Assembly: GCA_013215655.1 (NCBI GenBank)
Contig: JABSOX010000012.1
Span: 65,608 to 129,607 of the forward strand
Source of the DNA: Colwellia sp.
GTDB taxonomy: Bacteria > Pseudomonadota > Gammaproteobacteria > Enterobacterales > Alteromonadaceae
Direction: 5' to 3'
DNA: 64,000 nucleotides
The position numbers and the translations under genes were made by a program. Under the pieces are notes generated by a model. That model saw nothing but the letters and a program-made list of their open reading frames with translations, searched no databases and was not told the DNA's origin. Positions 26,906 through 35,847 of the stretch are shown piece by piece (the stretch's first letter is position 1; each line of letters begins with the position of its first letter).

Positions 26906-29902
26906 CTACTGCTCTATATTTTGAATACTTTTAGTTTCGGTTAATAAAACCTGTAACCTCTGCAATAACTCTTGAGCTTTATAAGGTTTATGCAGAACAT
27001 TTTCTTGTAAGGTTTTTCCAACTAAATCTATATGACTGCTCTCACTGAAACCACTAGCGAGTTGTATTTTTATATCTGGATAGTGTTTTCGCACTTCAGT
27101 TGCCAGTTGGTAACCATTCATTTCAGGCATAATAATGTCAGAAAAAACCAAATCGATTTTTTCTTTAGATAAAAGTTCTAAAGCCAACATTGCATTTTCA
27201 GCCTTAAAAGTTACATAACCATGTTGATTTAATATTTCACAAGAAAGGTTAAGTAATGCCAGTTCGTCATCCACAACTAAAATTATCTCGCCATTACTTT
27301 TTTCCGCTAAAGCGACTGTCTCGATTGCTTTTTTATCATTATTCTCACTTTGATGATAACGAGGAAAATATAATGAAAACCGAGTACCTACTCCTACTTC
27401 TGAATATACATTAATAACACCGCCACAACGTTCAACAAAGCTGTATACCTGACTTAACCCTAGGCCTGTACCTTTTTCACCTTTCGTTGAAAAGAAAGGG
27501 TCAAAAATCTTTTCTACAGTTTCTTTTGTCATACCACAACCAGTATCAGTGATATTAAGTAATACATAATCGCCAGCATCTACTTGCGATATTTTTGCAT
27601 CAACTTCATTAATATGTTCATTACTGGTTTGTATAGTCAAACAACCACTTTCCTTAATTGCATGCATGGCATTGATACTTAAGTTAATCACGGTATCTTC
27701 AAAATCGCCGCTATCCACTTTAACCGACCATAAATCGTTACTTAATTGATGTTCTAGCGCAATACGTGCTGTTAACGTTTTCTCCATCATTTCTTGTTCT
27801 TCTTTAAGAAGATCATTAATATTTATCGGCTTAACATTGGCGCTACGTTTACTTGAAAAAGCTAACAATTTTTTTGTTAAATCGGCACTTCGTTCACCTG
27901 CATGAATAATTTTCTGACAGAATTTTTCAAGTTTAGGTTGATCAGATAAAGAGCGTTCAAGTAATTCAGCAAAACCCAGAATAACCCCCAACATATTATT
28001 ATAATCATGTGCTATACCACCGGTTAGTTTGCCTAGGGCTTCCATTTTCTGGCTACGACGTAACTTCTCTTCTTGTTGATTACGTTCACTCAAATCAATA
28101 ATAAAAACGATAAACTCATCACCATCATCACGATATCTTGAACCGCCAATTAAAATAGGAATACGATAGCCATCTTTGTGATAATACTCTTTTTCAAATG
28201 GCGTCCAAAAGCCTCTACTTTGTGCTTCTATAATCGCTTTTTCGTCAAGAGGAAAATATTCTTCAGGTGTTAACGTCCTCCAGTCAATACTTCCTTCTAA
28301 TAACTCTTGTTTGGTGTAACCTAGCATATCAAGCATCATTTGATTTGCTTCAATTATTCGACCATCAGACCAGGTATGTAAAATTCCAATAAAGTTAGAT
28401 TCTTTCCAGAGCTCAAAGCGTTTAGCGTTTTCTCTGAGCATATTTTCCATTTTTTTACGCTCAGTTATATCGGTTGAAATACTACATACGGTATTTTCTT
28501 TTTCAGTATCTCCTGATATTAGGAACTTAACCGAAACATAAGTATGCACGCCATCTTCCTGAGGAATTAACTCCTCAACTTCCAAGGACTGTTCAGACTC
28601 TAGTACATTACTATCGTGGCTTTGTAGCATTTGAACTATATCTTCAGGAAAGATCTCATGCTCAGTTAAACCGATAATTTTTTTTCTTTCAATGTTATAA
28701 AGCTGTTCAAACCTTTTATTAACAAAAGTAAAACGTCCTTTTATATCTTTAACATAAATAACCGCGGGAGAATTATCCATAATCGCTTGTAAATGCTTTT
28801 TATTTCTTGTTGCAGCTTGGCGTAGTTGGTACTGCTCAGTAATATCATTAAAAACTAATACCATGCCTAAAATGACACCCTCTTCATCTCGAATAGGTGC
28901 AGCAGAGTCGGCAATTTGATACTCCTTACCATCTTTAGAAATAAGCGTTGTATGGTTACTTAAATAGACGGTTTCTCCTGATTTCAATACTTGTTCAACA
29001 GGATTACTGACCATTCTTCGTGTAGAAACATCCATAATAGGAAAAATCACACTTAAAGACTGTTTTTGTGCTTCAGCAAATGACCACCCCGTCAAAATTT
29101 CTGCAACGGGATTCATGCGCGTAATGTTACCTTTTTCATCTGTCGTAATAACCGCATCACCAATACTATTAAGTGTCGTTTTTAAGTCTTGCTCACTTTC
29201 AACAACTTCTTGAGTTGCCTGTCGTAAGTTATCTTGCATTTGCGATAAAGCAATTTGCAACATATCCAATTCATCATAATATTTTTTACTATTAACTGGT
29301 CGATTTAAAACAAGCTCTTGATGTAACGTATTTAAATTTAGGTTTTGTGAAAACATTGCAATTTGATTTAAATGACGAGCCACTAATCGGTGAAAAATCA
29401 ATAGAATTAATCCTGCAACAATAAACGTTTTAATGGCATTAGTAAGCAGAATAAATACCGCTCGGTTGATCATGTTTTGATATATATCATCGAGTGTGGC
29501 TTGTACAACAAGTTCACCTATCAATCTGTTTTGCTCGTTAAAGCGATGAAAGAGAGGGTATCTCTTTACGATAATATTATCTTTGTGACTAACACCTGTA
29601 GATAAGAGCAATTCATCATCGGCATAAATGGTAACAGACTGGATATAGGGAAGGTCTAATAAACCTTTTAAGGTGATCTTCAAATCTTCTGTTTCTAATT
29701 GCCAAACACGTGAAGATATATTTGAAAGATGGGTTTTCTCAATTTGTTCAAGCCCTAAATGTACTACATCAAGATCGTTTTGAAATTCCGAATAAATTTG
29801 TAACGATGTGGTAAAAATAGCGATAATGGTACTGGCAAAAATAACATATAAGCTTAACTTCCGAGCTAAGCGGCCTTTGATAAACTGAACTTTATCTTTC
29901 AT
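26906..29902 (-). CDS. Hybrid histidine kinase with three PAS domains and REC
   Basis: Membrane sensor of 998 residues. Two membrane helices (about 15-35 and 150-172) flank a periplasmic region. Three PAS domains follow (about 235-355, 365-490, 500-615), recognised from segments such as TTDEKGNITRMNPVAEILTG and MLDMLGYTKQELLEG. The kinase core has H632 in GGIAHDYNNMLGVILGFAELL (the GIAHDxNN subclass), ATP site GCGMTKETVEKIFDPFFSTK and GTGLGLSQV. A C-terminal receiver (about 870-990) has SDIIMPEMNG. ATG 29902 is favoured over TTG 29905. It is 12 bases after the binding-protein gene, which is probably its periplasmic partner. Confidence 0.92.
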   Translation of the reverse strand: MKDKVQFIKGRLARKLSLYVIFASTIIAIFTTSLQIYSEFQNDLDVVHLGLEQIEKTHLSNISSRVWQLETEDLKITLKGLLDLPYIQSVTIYADDELLLSTGVSHKDNIIVKRYPLFHRFNEQNRLIGELVVQATLDDIYQNMINRAVFILLTNAIKTFIVAGLILLIFHRLVARHLNQIAMFSQNLNLNTLHQELVLNRPVNSKKYYDELDMLQIALSQMQDNLRQATQEVVESEQDLKTTLNSIGDAVITTDEKGNITRMNPVAEILTGWSFAEAQKQSLSVIFPIMDVSTRRMVSNPVEQVLKSGETVYLSNHTTLISKDGKEYQIADSAAPIRDEEGVILGMVLVFNDITEQYQLRQAATRNKKHLQAIMDNSPAVIYVKDIKGRFTFVNKRFEQLYNIERKKIIGLTEHEIFPEDIVQMLQSHDSNVLESEQSLEVEELIPQEDGVHTYVSVKFLISGDTEKENTVCSISTDITERKKMENMLRENAKRFELWKESNFIGILHTWSDGRIIEANQMMLDMLGYTKQELLEGSIDWRTLTPEEYFPLDEKAIIEAQSRGFWTPFEKEYYHKDGYRIPILIGGSRYRDDGDEFIVFIIDLSERNQQEEKLRRSQKMEALGKLTGGIAHDYNNMLGVILGFAELLERSLSDQPKLEKFCQKIIHAGERSADLTKKLLAFSSKRSANVKPININDLLKEEQEMMEKTLTARIALEHQLSNDLWSVKVDSGDFEDTVINLSINAMHAIKESGCLTIQTSNEHINEVDAKISQVDAGDYVLLNITDTGCGMTKETVEKIFDPFFSTKGEKGTGLGLSQVYSFVERCGGVINVYSEVGVGTRFSLYFPRYHQSENNDKKAIETVALAEKSNGEIILVVDDELALLNLSCEILNQHGYVTFKAENAMLALELLSKEKIDLVFSDIIMPEMNGYQLATEVRKHYPDIKIQLASGFSESSHIDLVGKTLQENVLHKPYKAQELLQRLQVLLTETKSIQNIEQ

Positions 29903-29914
29903 CAATACATGCCC

Positions 29915-30688
29915 TTATGATGTATATTTATCACGTAATCTCTCAAGTTCACCACGGAGAAGTATTTTCTGAAAAGATTTATATAACTGATTTATAAATG
30001 CTTTGTGTTGACTCTTTTTAGATATTTGTAACCAAGGAATACGCTCAGAAACAACTAAAGGTTTACCCAAGTTTTTATTCGAAAAACCTACCTCTTTTGC
30101 TGCTTTCAATAATGCCTCATAAGGACCAATCATGGCGTCAACACGTCCAGCTACCAACATTTCTGCAGCCTTTTTAAAATTCTGTGTATAGTGCTTTTTA
30201 ATGCTGGGATCATTGTCAATTGCCTGACTAAATTTAGCGCCTCGTAAATAGGCAATACTTTTCCCCTTCAATGCATCAATTGATGTAAAAGAATTCATTT
30301 TTAAACCAATCACTACATTTTTGATCGGTGGCAATGGTGCTATATAAGTTACAAACTCTTCAAGCTCTTGATATTTAAACATAATAGTAATATCAGTTTG
30401 ACCCGATTTTAGTTCATGAATAATTCTAGCGTAGGGGTAAATGTAATGTTCTACATCAATATCAATATCATTCGCCAACATTTCGGCTAGATCATAATAT
30501 ATACCACTAGAGTTACTTGAACTTGTAATCCCATAGGGGGATACCCCAATTGTCCTTACCTGCAATAAAGCAGTATCTTGACTAAAGGTCATATTCGAAA
30601 AAAGTAACAAGAAACAAAGTAACAGTATGAAGCTTTTATTAATTGAGCTTTTATTAATTGAGCTTTTTATAAGTAAGTAAGCTAACAA
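29915..30688 (-). CDS. Periplasmic SBP_bac_3-type binding protein
   Basis: Secreted protein of 257 residues resembling family-3 solute-binding proteins (DIDVEHYIYPYARIIHELKSGQTDITIMF, then LKGKSIAYLRGAKF and LVAGRVDAMIGPY). No ABC permease lies beside it; the gene is 12 bases before a hybrid kinase, so it likely senses rather than transports. The start is TTG 30688 with AAGGA 5 bases before it. The n-region of the signal peptide is lengthened by a repeated SINKS pentapeptide encoded by a 15-base tandem repeat (listed separately). Confidence 0.85.
   Translation of the reverse strand: MLAYLLIKSSINKSSINKSFILLLCFLLLFSNMTFSQDTALLQVRTIGVSPYGITSSSNSSGIYYDLAEMLANDIDIDVEHYIYPYARIIHELKSGQTDITIMFKYQELEEFVTYIAPLPPIKNVVIGLKMNSFTSIDALKGKSIAYLRGAKFSQAIDNDPSIKKHYTQNFKKAAEMLVAGRVDAMIGPYEALLKAAKEVGFSNKNLGKPLVVSERIPWLQISKKSQHKAFINQLYKSFQKILLRGELERLRDKYTS
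30632..30670. repeat. 15-base tandem repeat in signal-peptide coding region
   Basis: The unit AGCTTTTATTAATTG occurs twice in full and once in part. It encodes the in-frame repeat SINKS-SINKS near the start of the binding protein. Slippage would add or remove five residues without changing frame. Confidence 0.85.
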
Positions 30689-30850
30689 CCTTTTCCTTAA
30701 GTATTAACAAATTAAGTTAGCTTAACTGTTAATTTTATTCATTTTATTTGAACTAAACGTTATTGATAAAAGTGTAGCTTATTTTTATAATTAACGCACT
30801 AAAGGAACGAACTAGTGATTTATATCAAAAATTTTATTGAAGTATAGTCT

Positions 30851-31462
30851 TTATAAGGCTAGCCAAGACGCGGATAATATTTCACGATGATGTTGAAATA
30901 CACGAACAGAAAACTTAGCATCAGGAAGAATAGTACCAACACCTTTAGGGGTTCCCGTCATAACTATATCGCCATCTTTTAAGGTAATAAAACGTTCCAA
31001 TTCGGCTAAAATTTTTCGCGGTTTATAGATCATCAGCTCAATAGCTCCCATTTGTACTACTTTATTATCAATGCACAATTCAAAAGATAGTGAAGCGTCA
31101 ACATCATCAATTGCAACAAAGTCACTAAAAACGGCCGAACCATCAAATGACTTAGCGCGCTCCCAAGGTAACCCCTTCACTTTAAGTTTGCTTTGTAAAT
31201 TACGCTTAGTTATATCTAAGCCAAACCCAACGGCAGCAAAGCCCCCATTTTGATATAAAAAGCACAGTTCTCCTTCAAAATGGAGTTGCTCTTGATGAAA
31301 CGATCGAAGCTCAGTAGAAATAGCGGAATTGGGTTTTATGAAAACAACCATTTCATCAGGAACTTCATTACCTAATTCTTTAATATGTTCTACATAATTT
31401 CGACCAATGCAGATGATTTTTGAAGGTATTATATTTTGATTATTAAGATTTATTGAAGACAT
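30851..31462 (-). CDS. Fumarylacetoacetate hydrolase (FAH) family protein
   Basis: Cytoplasmic hydrolase/decarboxylase-type enzyme of 203 residues. Family marks are KIICIGRNYVEHIKELG at the N-terminus, the metal-binding acidic residues in HFEGELCF, FDGSAVFSDF and the C-terminal VMTGTPKGVGTI. FAH-fold proteins of this size include acylpyruvases and oxaloacetate decarboxylases; the particular substrate is not readable. It is a single gene lying between sensory genes on the same strand, with a 162-base gap to the binding protein. Confidence 0.9.
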   Translation of the reverse strand: MSSINLNNQNIIPSKIICIGRNYVEHIKELGNEVPDEMVVFIKPNSAISTELRSFHQEQLHFEGELCFLYQNGGFAAVGFGLDITKRNLQSKLKVKGLPWERAKSFDGSAVFSDFVAIDDVDASLSFELCIDNKVVQMGAIELMIYKPRKILAELERFITLKDGDIVMTGTPKGVGTILPDAKFSVRVFQHHREILSASWLAL

Positions 31463-31562
31463 TTTTTCTTAAAAATAGAACGATAAAGGTTTTATGATTA
31501 TAAAAGATAAGTATGGTTAAGGACAATAACAGTGGTGAATACTAGTTATCTGCTTTAAATGA

Positions 31563-31919
31563 CTAAAACAATACTTCAGCACTTGAAATGTTATTAAAAT
31601 GGTTGATTTTTAGTTCGTGAATGGCGAGTGTACTTTCAAAAATACTTAAGTCACTTTGGGTATCTTGGCTTACTATAGCTATTCTCCAAACACATTCCAT
31701 TAAATCAGAAAACAACATCGATATATCCAAGACACTTTCCATACTTCGATTAAAAATACTCTCCTTTGATGTTATTAATAGGTTTTTAACCTTAGCCGAC
31801 ATCGCAATAACTTTTGCTTTACGTAATGATCGCTCTAGATGTTGTAAATCCCAATGACTCGGTAGCGTTAATAAGATATACCGACCATTTTCCGAAATAG
31901 TTACGCTATCAATATTCAT
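31563..31919 (-). CDS. Small STAS/SpoIIAA-like protein, unknown role
   Basis: Soluble 118-residue protein. Alternating beta and helical segments (ISENGRYILLTLPSHWDLQHLERSLRKA, then KVKNLLITSKESIF) resemble a degenerate STAS or SpoIIAA-like fold, judged by eye only. It overlaps the start-proximal end of the REC-AraC gene's stop by 11 bases, so both are made from one message. A role in partner switching with that regulator is possible but unproven. No serine in a recognisable phosphorylation motif was noted. Confidence 0.65.
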   Translation of the reverse strand: MNIDSVTISENGRYILLTLPSHWDLQHLERSLRKAKVIAMSAKVKNLLITSKESIFNRSMESVLDISMLFSDLMECVWRIAIVSQDTQSDLSIFESTLAIHELKINHFNNISSAEVLF

Positions 31920-32730
31920 AATTTTCTTTGCTTGATTGCACGTTGTCAGGTTTTACTTTGTCGGATAAAAATTTCTTAAAAACTTGGTTAAAATGCGCAG
32001 TATCTTTATAGCCTATTTTTGCACTGATTTCTTTGGCTGAATACCCTTTACCATTCAATTCCTGTGCATAATTCATTCGGATTTTTAGAATGTATTCGCT
32101 ACATGAACAATTCAAATATTGTTTAACTTTTCGTTGTAATTGCCTTTTACTATGAGCCATTTCACTGGCTAAATGGTCAATTGAAAGGCTATTCTTGCCA
32201 ACTAACAATCCTACAACATGTTGCAATTTTTCAACAAATATCTCGCTTTTACTTAGCAGCGATTCAGAGAACTCGGAATTGGCTAACGTTGGTACCACAG
32301 TGTTATTACGACACCAATCAACCACTCGTTGTCGATTTTTTAGTTGCGAATCAATTCGATGTAGAAGTTCGTTGTTTGACCACGGTTTTTTTATATAATC
32401 GTTAGCCCCAAATAAAAGCCCTTTAGTGATAGCGCTTTCAGAGTTGAAACCAGAAATAATTATTATTGGGATGTGTGAATATTCATCGCTAGATTTTAAC
32501 TCTTGGATAATATCTAAACCACAGCCATCAGGTAACTTTAAGTCACATAAAATAAGATCAGGAGTGACCTCTTTGAATAGCTTGAAAGTACTTTTAATAT
32601 CAATGGCAATATATAAAAAGTACGTGTCACAAAGTAAGGCAACTAGTGCATCATAAACGATAGGATCATCATCAATGATAAATAACGTCTTTTTACTTCT
32701 TTGGTCAAAAGCTAAATTATTAAACTCCAA
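31909..32730 (-). CDS. Response regulator with AraC-type DNA-binding domain
   Basis: Regulator of 273 residues: receiver (about 14-130) with IIDDDP, phospho-acceptor aspartate in LILCDLKLPDG and KPWSNNELL, then an AraC/XylS double HTH (about 165-262; HLASEMAHSKRQLQRKVKQYL and YSAKEISAKIGYKDTAHFNQVFKKFL). The start is TTG 32730 with AAGGA 8 bases before it. No histidine kinase is adjacent in the same operon; the hybrid kinase at 26906 is 2 kb away. A tandem repeat lies just upstream. Confidence 0.9.
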   Translation of the reverse strand: MEFNNLAFDQRSKKTLFIIDDDPIVYDALVALLCDTYFLYIAIDIKSTFKLFKEVTPDLILCDLKLPDGCGLDIIQELKSSDEYSHIPIIIISGFNSESAITKGLLFGANDYIKKPWSNNELLHRIDSQLKNRQRVVDWCRNNTVVPTLANSEFSESLLSKSEIFVEKLQHVVGLLVGKNSLSIDHLASEMAHSKRQLQRKVKQYLNCSCSEYILKIRMNYAQELNGKGYSAKEISAKIGYKDTAHFNQVFKKFLSDKVKPDNVQSSKENYEY

Positions 32731-32742
32731 AAATACTTTCCT

Positions 32743-32796
32743 TAATATCTAACTAATATCTAACTAATATCTAACTAATATCTAACTAATATCTAC
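32743..32796. repeat. 11-base tandem repeat upstream of REC-AraC gene
   Basis: The unit TAATATCTAAC is repeated four times in full and once nearly so, with no spacer. It begins 13 bases before the TTG start and overlaps part of the ribosome-site region. The 11-base period is close to one DNA turn. Confidence 0.9.
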
Positions 32797-33326
32797 GTCG
32801 CTATAATTAAATTACACGAAAAGTACATAAAATATTATAGATATTGAAATATTGGCACAAATTCCGCATTTTTTGACACTCTTTTCACTACTTGACTAAA
32901 ATTAGACTATAAAACATTCAATAAAACAGTACTCTTATTGCAAAAAAATAGAATAATACCATTTTCATTAGGTTCAAGATCTTGTAGTGCGCAGGAAAAA
33001 CATTTCAAGGCAAGGCATTAGATTGACCAATAGTTGGCCTATTGCGATTGATAGCAACGCAGCCATGGACTATTTTAACTAACACAAGGGCAATATTGGT
33101 ATAAGACTGTCTTATCAGCTAGAGCTGTTATTACAGCGTATTTTTAATCAGCCCATTTCTGTACATCATTGTTTATAAATTAAAGTGAATAGCACAGTGA
33201 AATTATTTGGACAATAATGTCTAGAAAAGATTTATACCAAGTTAGCAGATGAACGAGGTAATTTAAGTTTGCAACTCCAACAAAGGAAAAATTTGGAAGG
33301 ATGAATAAAGTTTTTGCAAAGATTCT
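32797..33326. other. Long non-coding stretch with repeat-like debris
   Basis: Roughly 530 bases without a supportable gene. A segment at about 32955-33106, bounded by ATACCA and TGGTAT and containing CAAGGCAAGGCATTAGATT, shares a short core (GGCAAGGCATT) with palindromic element copy 2 and may be a decayed relative. A closed 28-codon frame around 33215-33300 (KLADERGNLSLQLQQR) could be a gene fragment but has no start or ribosome site. Confidence 0.4.
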
Positions 33327-33362
33327 CATAATAAAATCGGCTAAAAAACCGATTTTATTATG
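33327..33362 (-). terminator. Terminator hairpin after the PDZ gene
   Basis: CATAATAAAATCGG and CCGATTTTATTATG form a perfect 14-bp stem with an 8-base loop, 31 bases beyond the stop at 33394. The 3' arm is T-rich in the minus reading, fitting an intrinsic terminator, though a T run outside the stem is lacking. Confidence 0.65.
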
Positions 33363-33393
33363 AACTATGGAGATACTTTTATTGCTGGATAAG

Positions 33394-34527
33394 CTAACGT
33401 CTTGGCGCTTTATCTTTGTCTATCGCACCTAGTCCTCGCCATAACACTGCATTTTCTTTATCAATATCAACTTGTGTACGACAAATAGTTTTTCTAATTC
33501 TAGAGCCTGTTTGAGTTACCGCTTTACATACCAGATCATCTGCGTAATCAGTTTCTATCTTAGTCTCTGCGCTTGAAAGCATGCTTGAACAACTTTCATT
33601 TTTTGTTTTAATTATACTAGGTCCTGAATAGGGCTCTCTATCAATTCGACCAACACCACTGTCTTCCCACTCAGCATTACGAACATAGCCAATATAATAA
33701 GTAATATTCGGTTCAACAGTTAAACTAATAATATCTTTAATACTATTAGAATAACGTTTGTTAACTTTTAAGGTATGCTCACCAACAGCTAAACGATGGC
33801 TCAAGGTTTGTACACTTACATTTTGACCATCAATATTAGATATTGCAGCGGTTCCCGAAAGACGAGAAAATTCTGATAAATATCGACCAACAATCACTCG
33901 ACCACAAGATGCATATAAATCACTGTCTGCCGATGTAGGAGGGACGTTAACCGGATTGTTTTCTAATATCAGTGAACTACTACTCAATGACCATTGTGGA
34001 ATATATTTAGGTTTTAAAGTCCCAATAAGTAATAAATCTTTGGAACTATTTAGCTGCCATTGGGGTGTATATTTAGCTTTAAATGCACCACCTAACATTA
34101 ATTCTTGATTGTTTCTTTGTACCTTTAAAGTCAAGTCGGTATTTGCTTCAGCATATTGTAATTGCTTATGCCAATCGTTTTTTGATAGTAAAATTGGCGA
34201 GTTATTAACTTCGAGAATGATATCACCCGACTGTAAACCTAATGTATATGCAGGACTTCTTGGCGTTATTGATATAATTTTCCCTTGAATACGAGCATCA
34301 AGGATAGCGCCAAATCGACCACTGTCATAGCGTTCAGTTTGACTTAGATCTATCTTTATATCTTCAGGCTCAGCGCCAGCAGCAATTTCCAAAGCGGCTA
34401 TTTCAGCTAATTTTTGATTAATAGAACGAACAAGTTGATCTGCAAGTCGCTGTGATTTGGCAGATAAAAACTCATGAGCCAATAAAGGAAAATTAATGAG
34501 CAGTAAACAACATATTATTTTTTTCAT
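33394..34527 (-). CDS. Secreted PDZ-domain protein
   Basis: Periplasmic protein of 377 residues with a signal peptide (MKKIICCLLLINFPLLAHEF). A PDZ domain lies at about 70-135 (GAILDARIQGKIISITPRSPAYTLGLQSGDIILEVNNSPI). The rest is beta-rich with internal near-repeats (LLIGTLKPKYIPQWSL and LGGAFKAKYTPQWQL) and a later region on which no domain was recognised. No protease catalytic site is visible. It is third in an operon after an ECF sigma factor and its likely anti-sigma factor, 9 bases after the latter, so it may take part in the envelope signal. Confidence 0.8.
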   Translation of the reverse strand: MKKIICCLLLINFPLLAHEFLSAKSQRLADQLVRSINQKLAEIAALEIAAGAEPEDIKIDLSQTERYDSGRFGAILDARIQGKIISITPRSPAYTLGLQSGDIILEVNNSPILLSKNDWHKQLQYAEANTDLTLKVQRNNQELMLGGAFKAKYTPQWQLNSSKDLLLIGTLKPKYIPQWSLSSSSLILENNPVNVPPTSADSDLYASCGRVIVGRYLSEFSRLSGTAAISNIDGQNVSVQTLSHRLAVGEHTLKVNKRYSNSIKDIISLTVEPNITYYIGYVRNAEWEDSGVGRIDREPYSGPSIIKTKNESCSSMLSSAETKIETDYADDLVCKAVTQTGSRIRKTICRTQVDIDKENAVLWRGLGAIDKDKAPRR

Positions 34528-34536
34528 CTAGCTTCT

Positions 34537-34983
34537 CTATATTTCGTGCATTTCAAAAGGATGTACATAAAAATCAATCATCTGTGTTAATAGTTGCGTA
34601 CGACTTGACCACAAATTCAAATCAAATAATTCAAGTTCTTGGTGTTCTATGTTTTGGTCAATAAGTTCTAATTCAGCATACCAATTACTCATAATCATCT
34701 GTTGACCATCTGTCAATGACATAAAAGAAACCTGAGCAAGTTTAATTTCTAAGGCTTGGTTTTGCGCAACCAAATGAGTTGAGTCAAATTCTCTTGGTAC
34801 ATCTACAAACCATAATAAGAAACAAACTAAGGTGATACTGGCTGCTACAGCGATATGTCGTAAATTCTTTTTCTGCTGATAACGACGCCAAATTTTATGT
34901 GAAAAGTCGGGTGCTTTATGAATGGTCATCACGTCTTCACTAGCATCTAAATAGTCGTTGATTTGCTGTTCAATACTATTCAT
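34537..34983 (-). CDS. Putative anti-sigma factor (single-pass membrane protein)
   Basis: The 148-residue protein has a cytoplasmic N-terminus (about 1-50), one membrane helix (about 52-70, IAVAASITLVCFLLWFV) and a periplasmic helical C-terminus. Such topology next to an ECF sigma gene is that of an anti-sigma factor, although no zinc-binding HxxxCxxC motif is present. ATG 34983 is preferred to the track's GTG 34992 because AAGGTG is 6 bases before it. Its start overlaps the sigma gene's end by 8 bases, giving coupled synthesis. Confidence 0.7.
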   Translation of the reverse strand: MNSIEQQINDYLDASEDVMTIHKAPDFSHKIWRRYQQKKNLRHIAVAASITLVCFLLWFVDVPREFDSTHLVAQNQALEIKLAQVSFMSLTDGQQMIMSNWYAELELIDQNIEHQELELFDLNLWSSRTQLLTQMIDFYVHPFEMHEI

Positions 34984-35542
34984 TATTTTCACCTTGTTTT
35001 TTTAAACAAGACCTCATTTGTTTCAATGCTCGGCGGTATAATTGCCTACTGTTACTTTCTTCAATGCCCAAATTAGGGGCGATCTCACTATGCTTTAAGT
35101 CTTTAACCGTATGTAAATAAACCACTGAACGGGAAGTTGATGACAACTGTTCTAATGCAGAATTAACTGTAACATCGCTACTTTCATCTCTAGCATATTG
35201 TTGTTCTGCTGAATTATTAACAACATGCAAAGGACTATTGAAAAATATATTATCGCGCTTAGTTTGCCTAAAGTAATTCATACATGCATTAACCGAACAT
35301 TTTTTTAGCCAAGGACCAAATGTTTCTGCTCCTTGTAATTTCGATGACTTATTTAGTAAGGTTTCGAATACAGCTTGCAATAAATCAGATGAAACTTGTT
35401 CATTACCCACAATATGAAAACACAGAGAATAGACATGATCAGCATACAGCTTATATGCAGCATTAAATCCATAGTGTTTCCCTTTTTTCAGTGCGATAAA
35501 GTCAATTTCTGACAGTACCTGACCGAAGCCCTTTTTGATCAT
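34976..35542 (-). CDS. ECF-type RNA polymerase sigma factor
   Basis: Alternative sigma factor of 188 residues. Region 2 is at about 25-95 (FNAAYKLYADHVYSLCFHIVGNEQVSSDLLQAVFETLL) and region 4 at about 125-180 (ALEQLSSTSRSVVYLHTVKDLKHSEIAPNLGIEESNSRQLYRRALKQM). It heads an operon with the membrane protein and the PDZ protein, the classical order for envelope-stress sigma systems. Sequence divergence in region 2 is notable, so the promoter it reads cannot be guessed. Confidence 0.88.
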   Translation of the reverse strand: MIKKGFGQVLSEIDFIALKKGKHYGFNAAYKLYADHVYSLCFHIVGNEQVSSDLLQAVFETLLNKSSKLQGAETFGPWLKKCSVNACMNYFRQTKRDNIFFNSPLHVVNNSAEQQYARDESSDVTVNSALEQLSSTSRSVVYLHTVKDLKHSEIAPNLGIEESNSRQLYRRALKQMRSCLKKQGENNE

Positions 35543-35847
35543 GAAAATCCAATTTTATTTTTAATTGATTATTATATTAATTTTTTCGATCTTATATTAG
35601 ATGTTCTAATAAAAGAAAGTGTGACAAATTATTTTAAATAATTTATTCAGCCGCATTAATAGCATATTTACAGGTGATGGAATTATTATTTCACGATTTA
35701 AAGAGTAACAAATCATTAACATTTTGCTAAAACTGGCAATTTCGGGCATAGTAATCATAATCAATGTAAGCAATATTGCCTCTTATAATTTGTAATTCAT
35801 TGAAAAATTAAATAAGTTTATTTCAACGCTGTAAATTATTAGCTTAT
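35543..35847. other. Divergent gap between sigma operon and PilZ gene
   Basis: A 305-base AT-rich stretch that must hold both divergent promoters. I see no strong -35/-10 pair, no repeat and no small frame. An autoregulated ECF promoter is expected here but cannot be located without the consensus. Confidence 0.5.

Noticed and set aside
29915-30688. ABC amino-acid transporter operon
   Set aside because: Only the binding protein is present; no permease or ATPase gene lies in the neighbourhood.
32743-32796. CRISPR array
   Set aside because: The units are 11 bases, directly abutting and without spacers; no cas genes are present anywhere in the window.
32955-33106. Third full copy of the ATACCCG palindromic element
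   Set aside because: Only a short GGCAAGGCATT core and ATACCA-type ends are shared; the inner arms cannot be paired as in copies 1 and 2.
33215-33300. Short frame reading KLADERGNLSLQLQQR
   Set aside because: It is closed by nearby stops and has no start codon or ribosome site; protein-like appearance alone is not enough.
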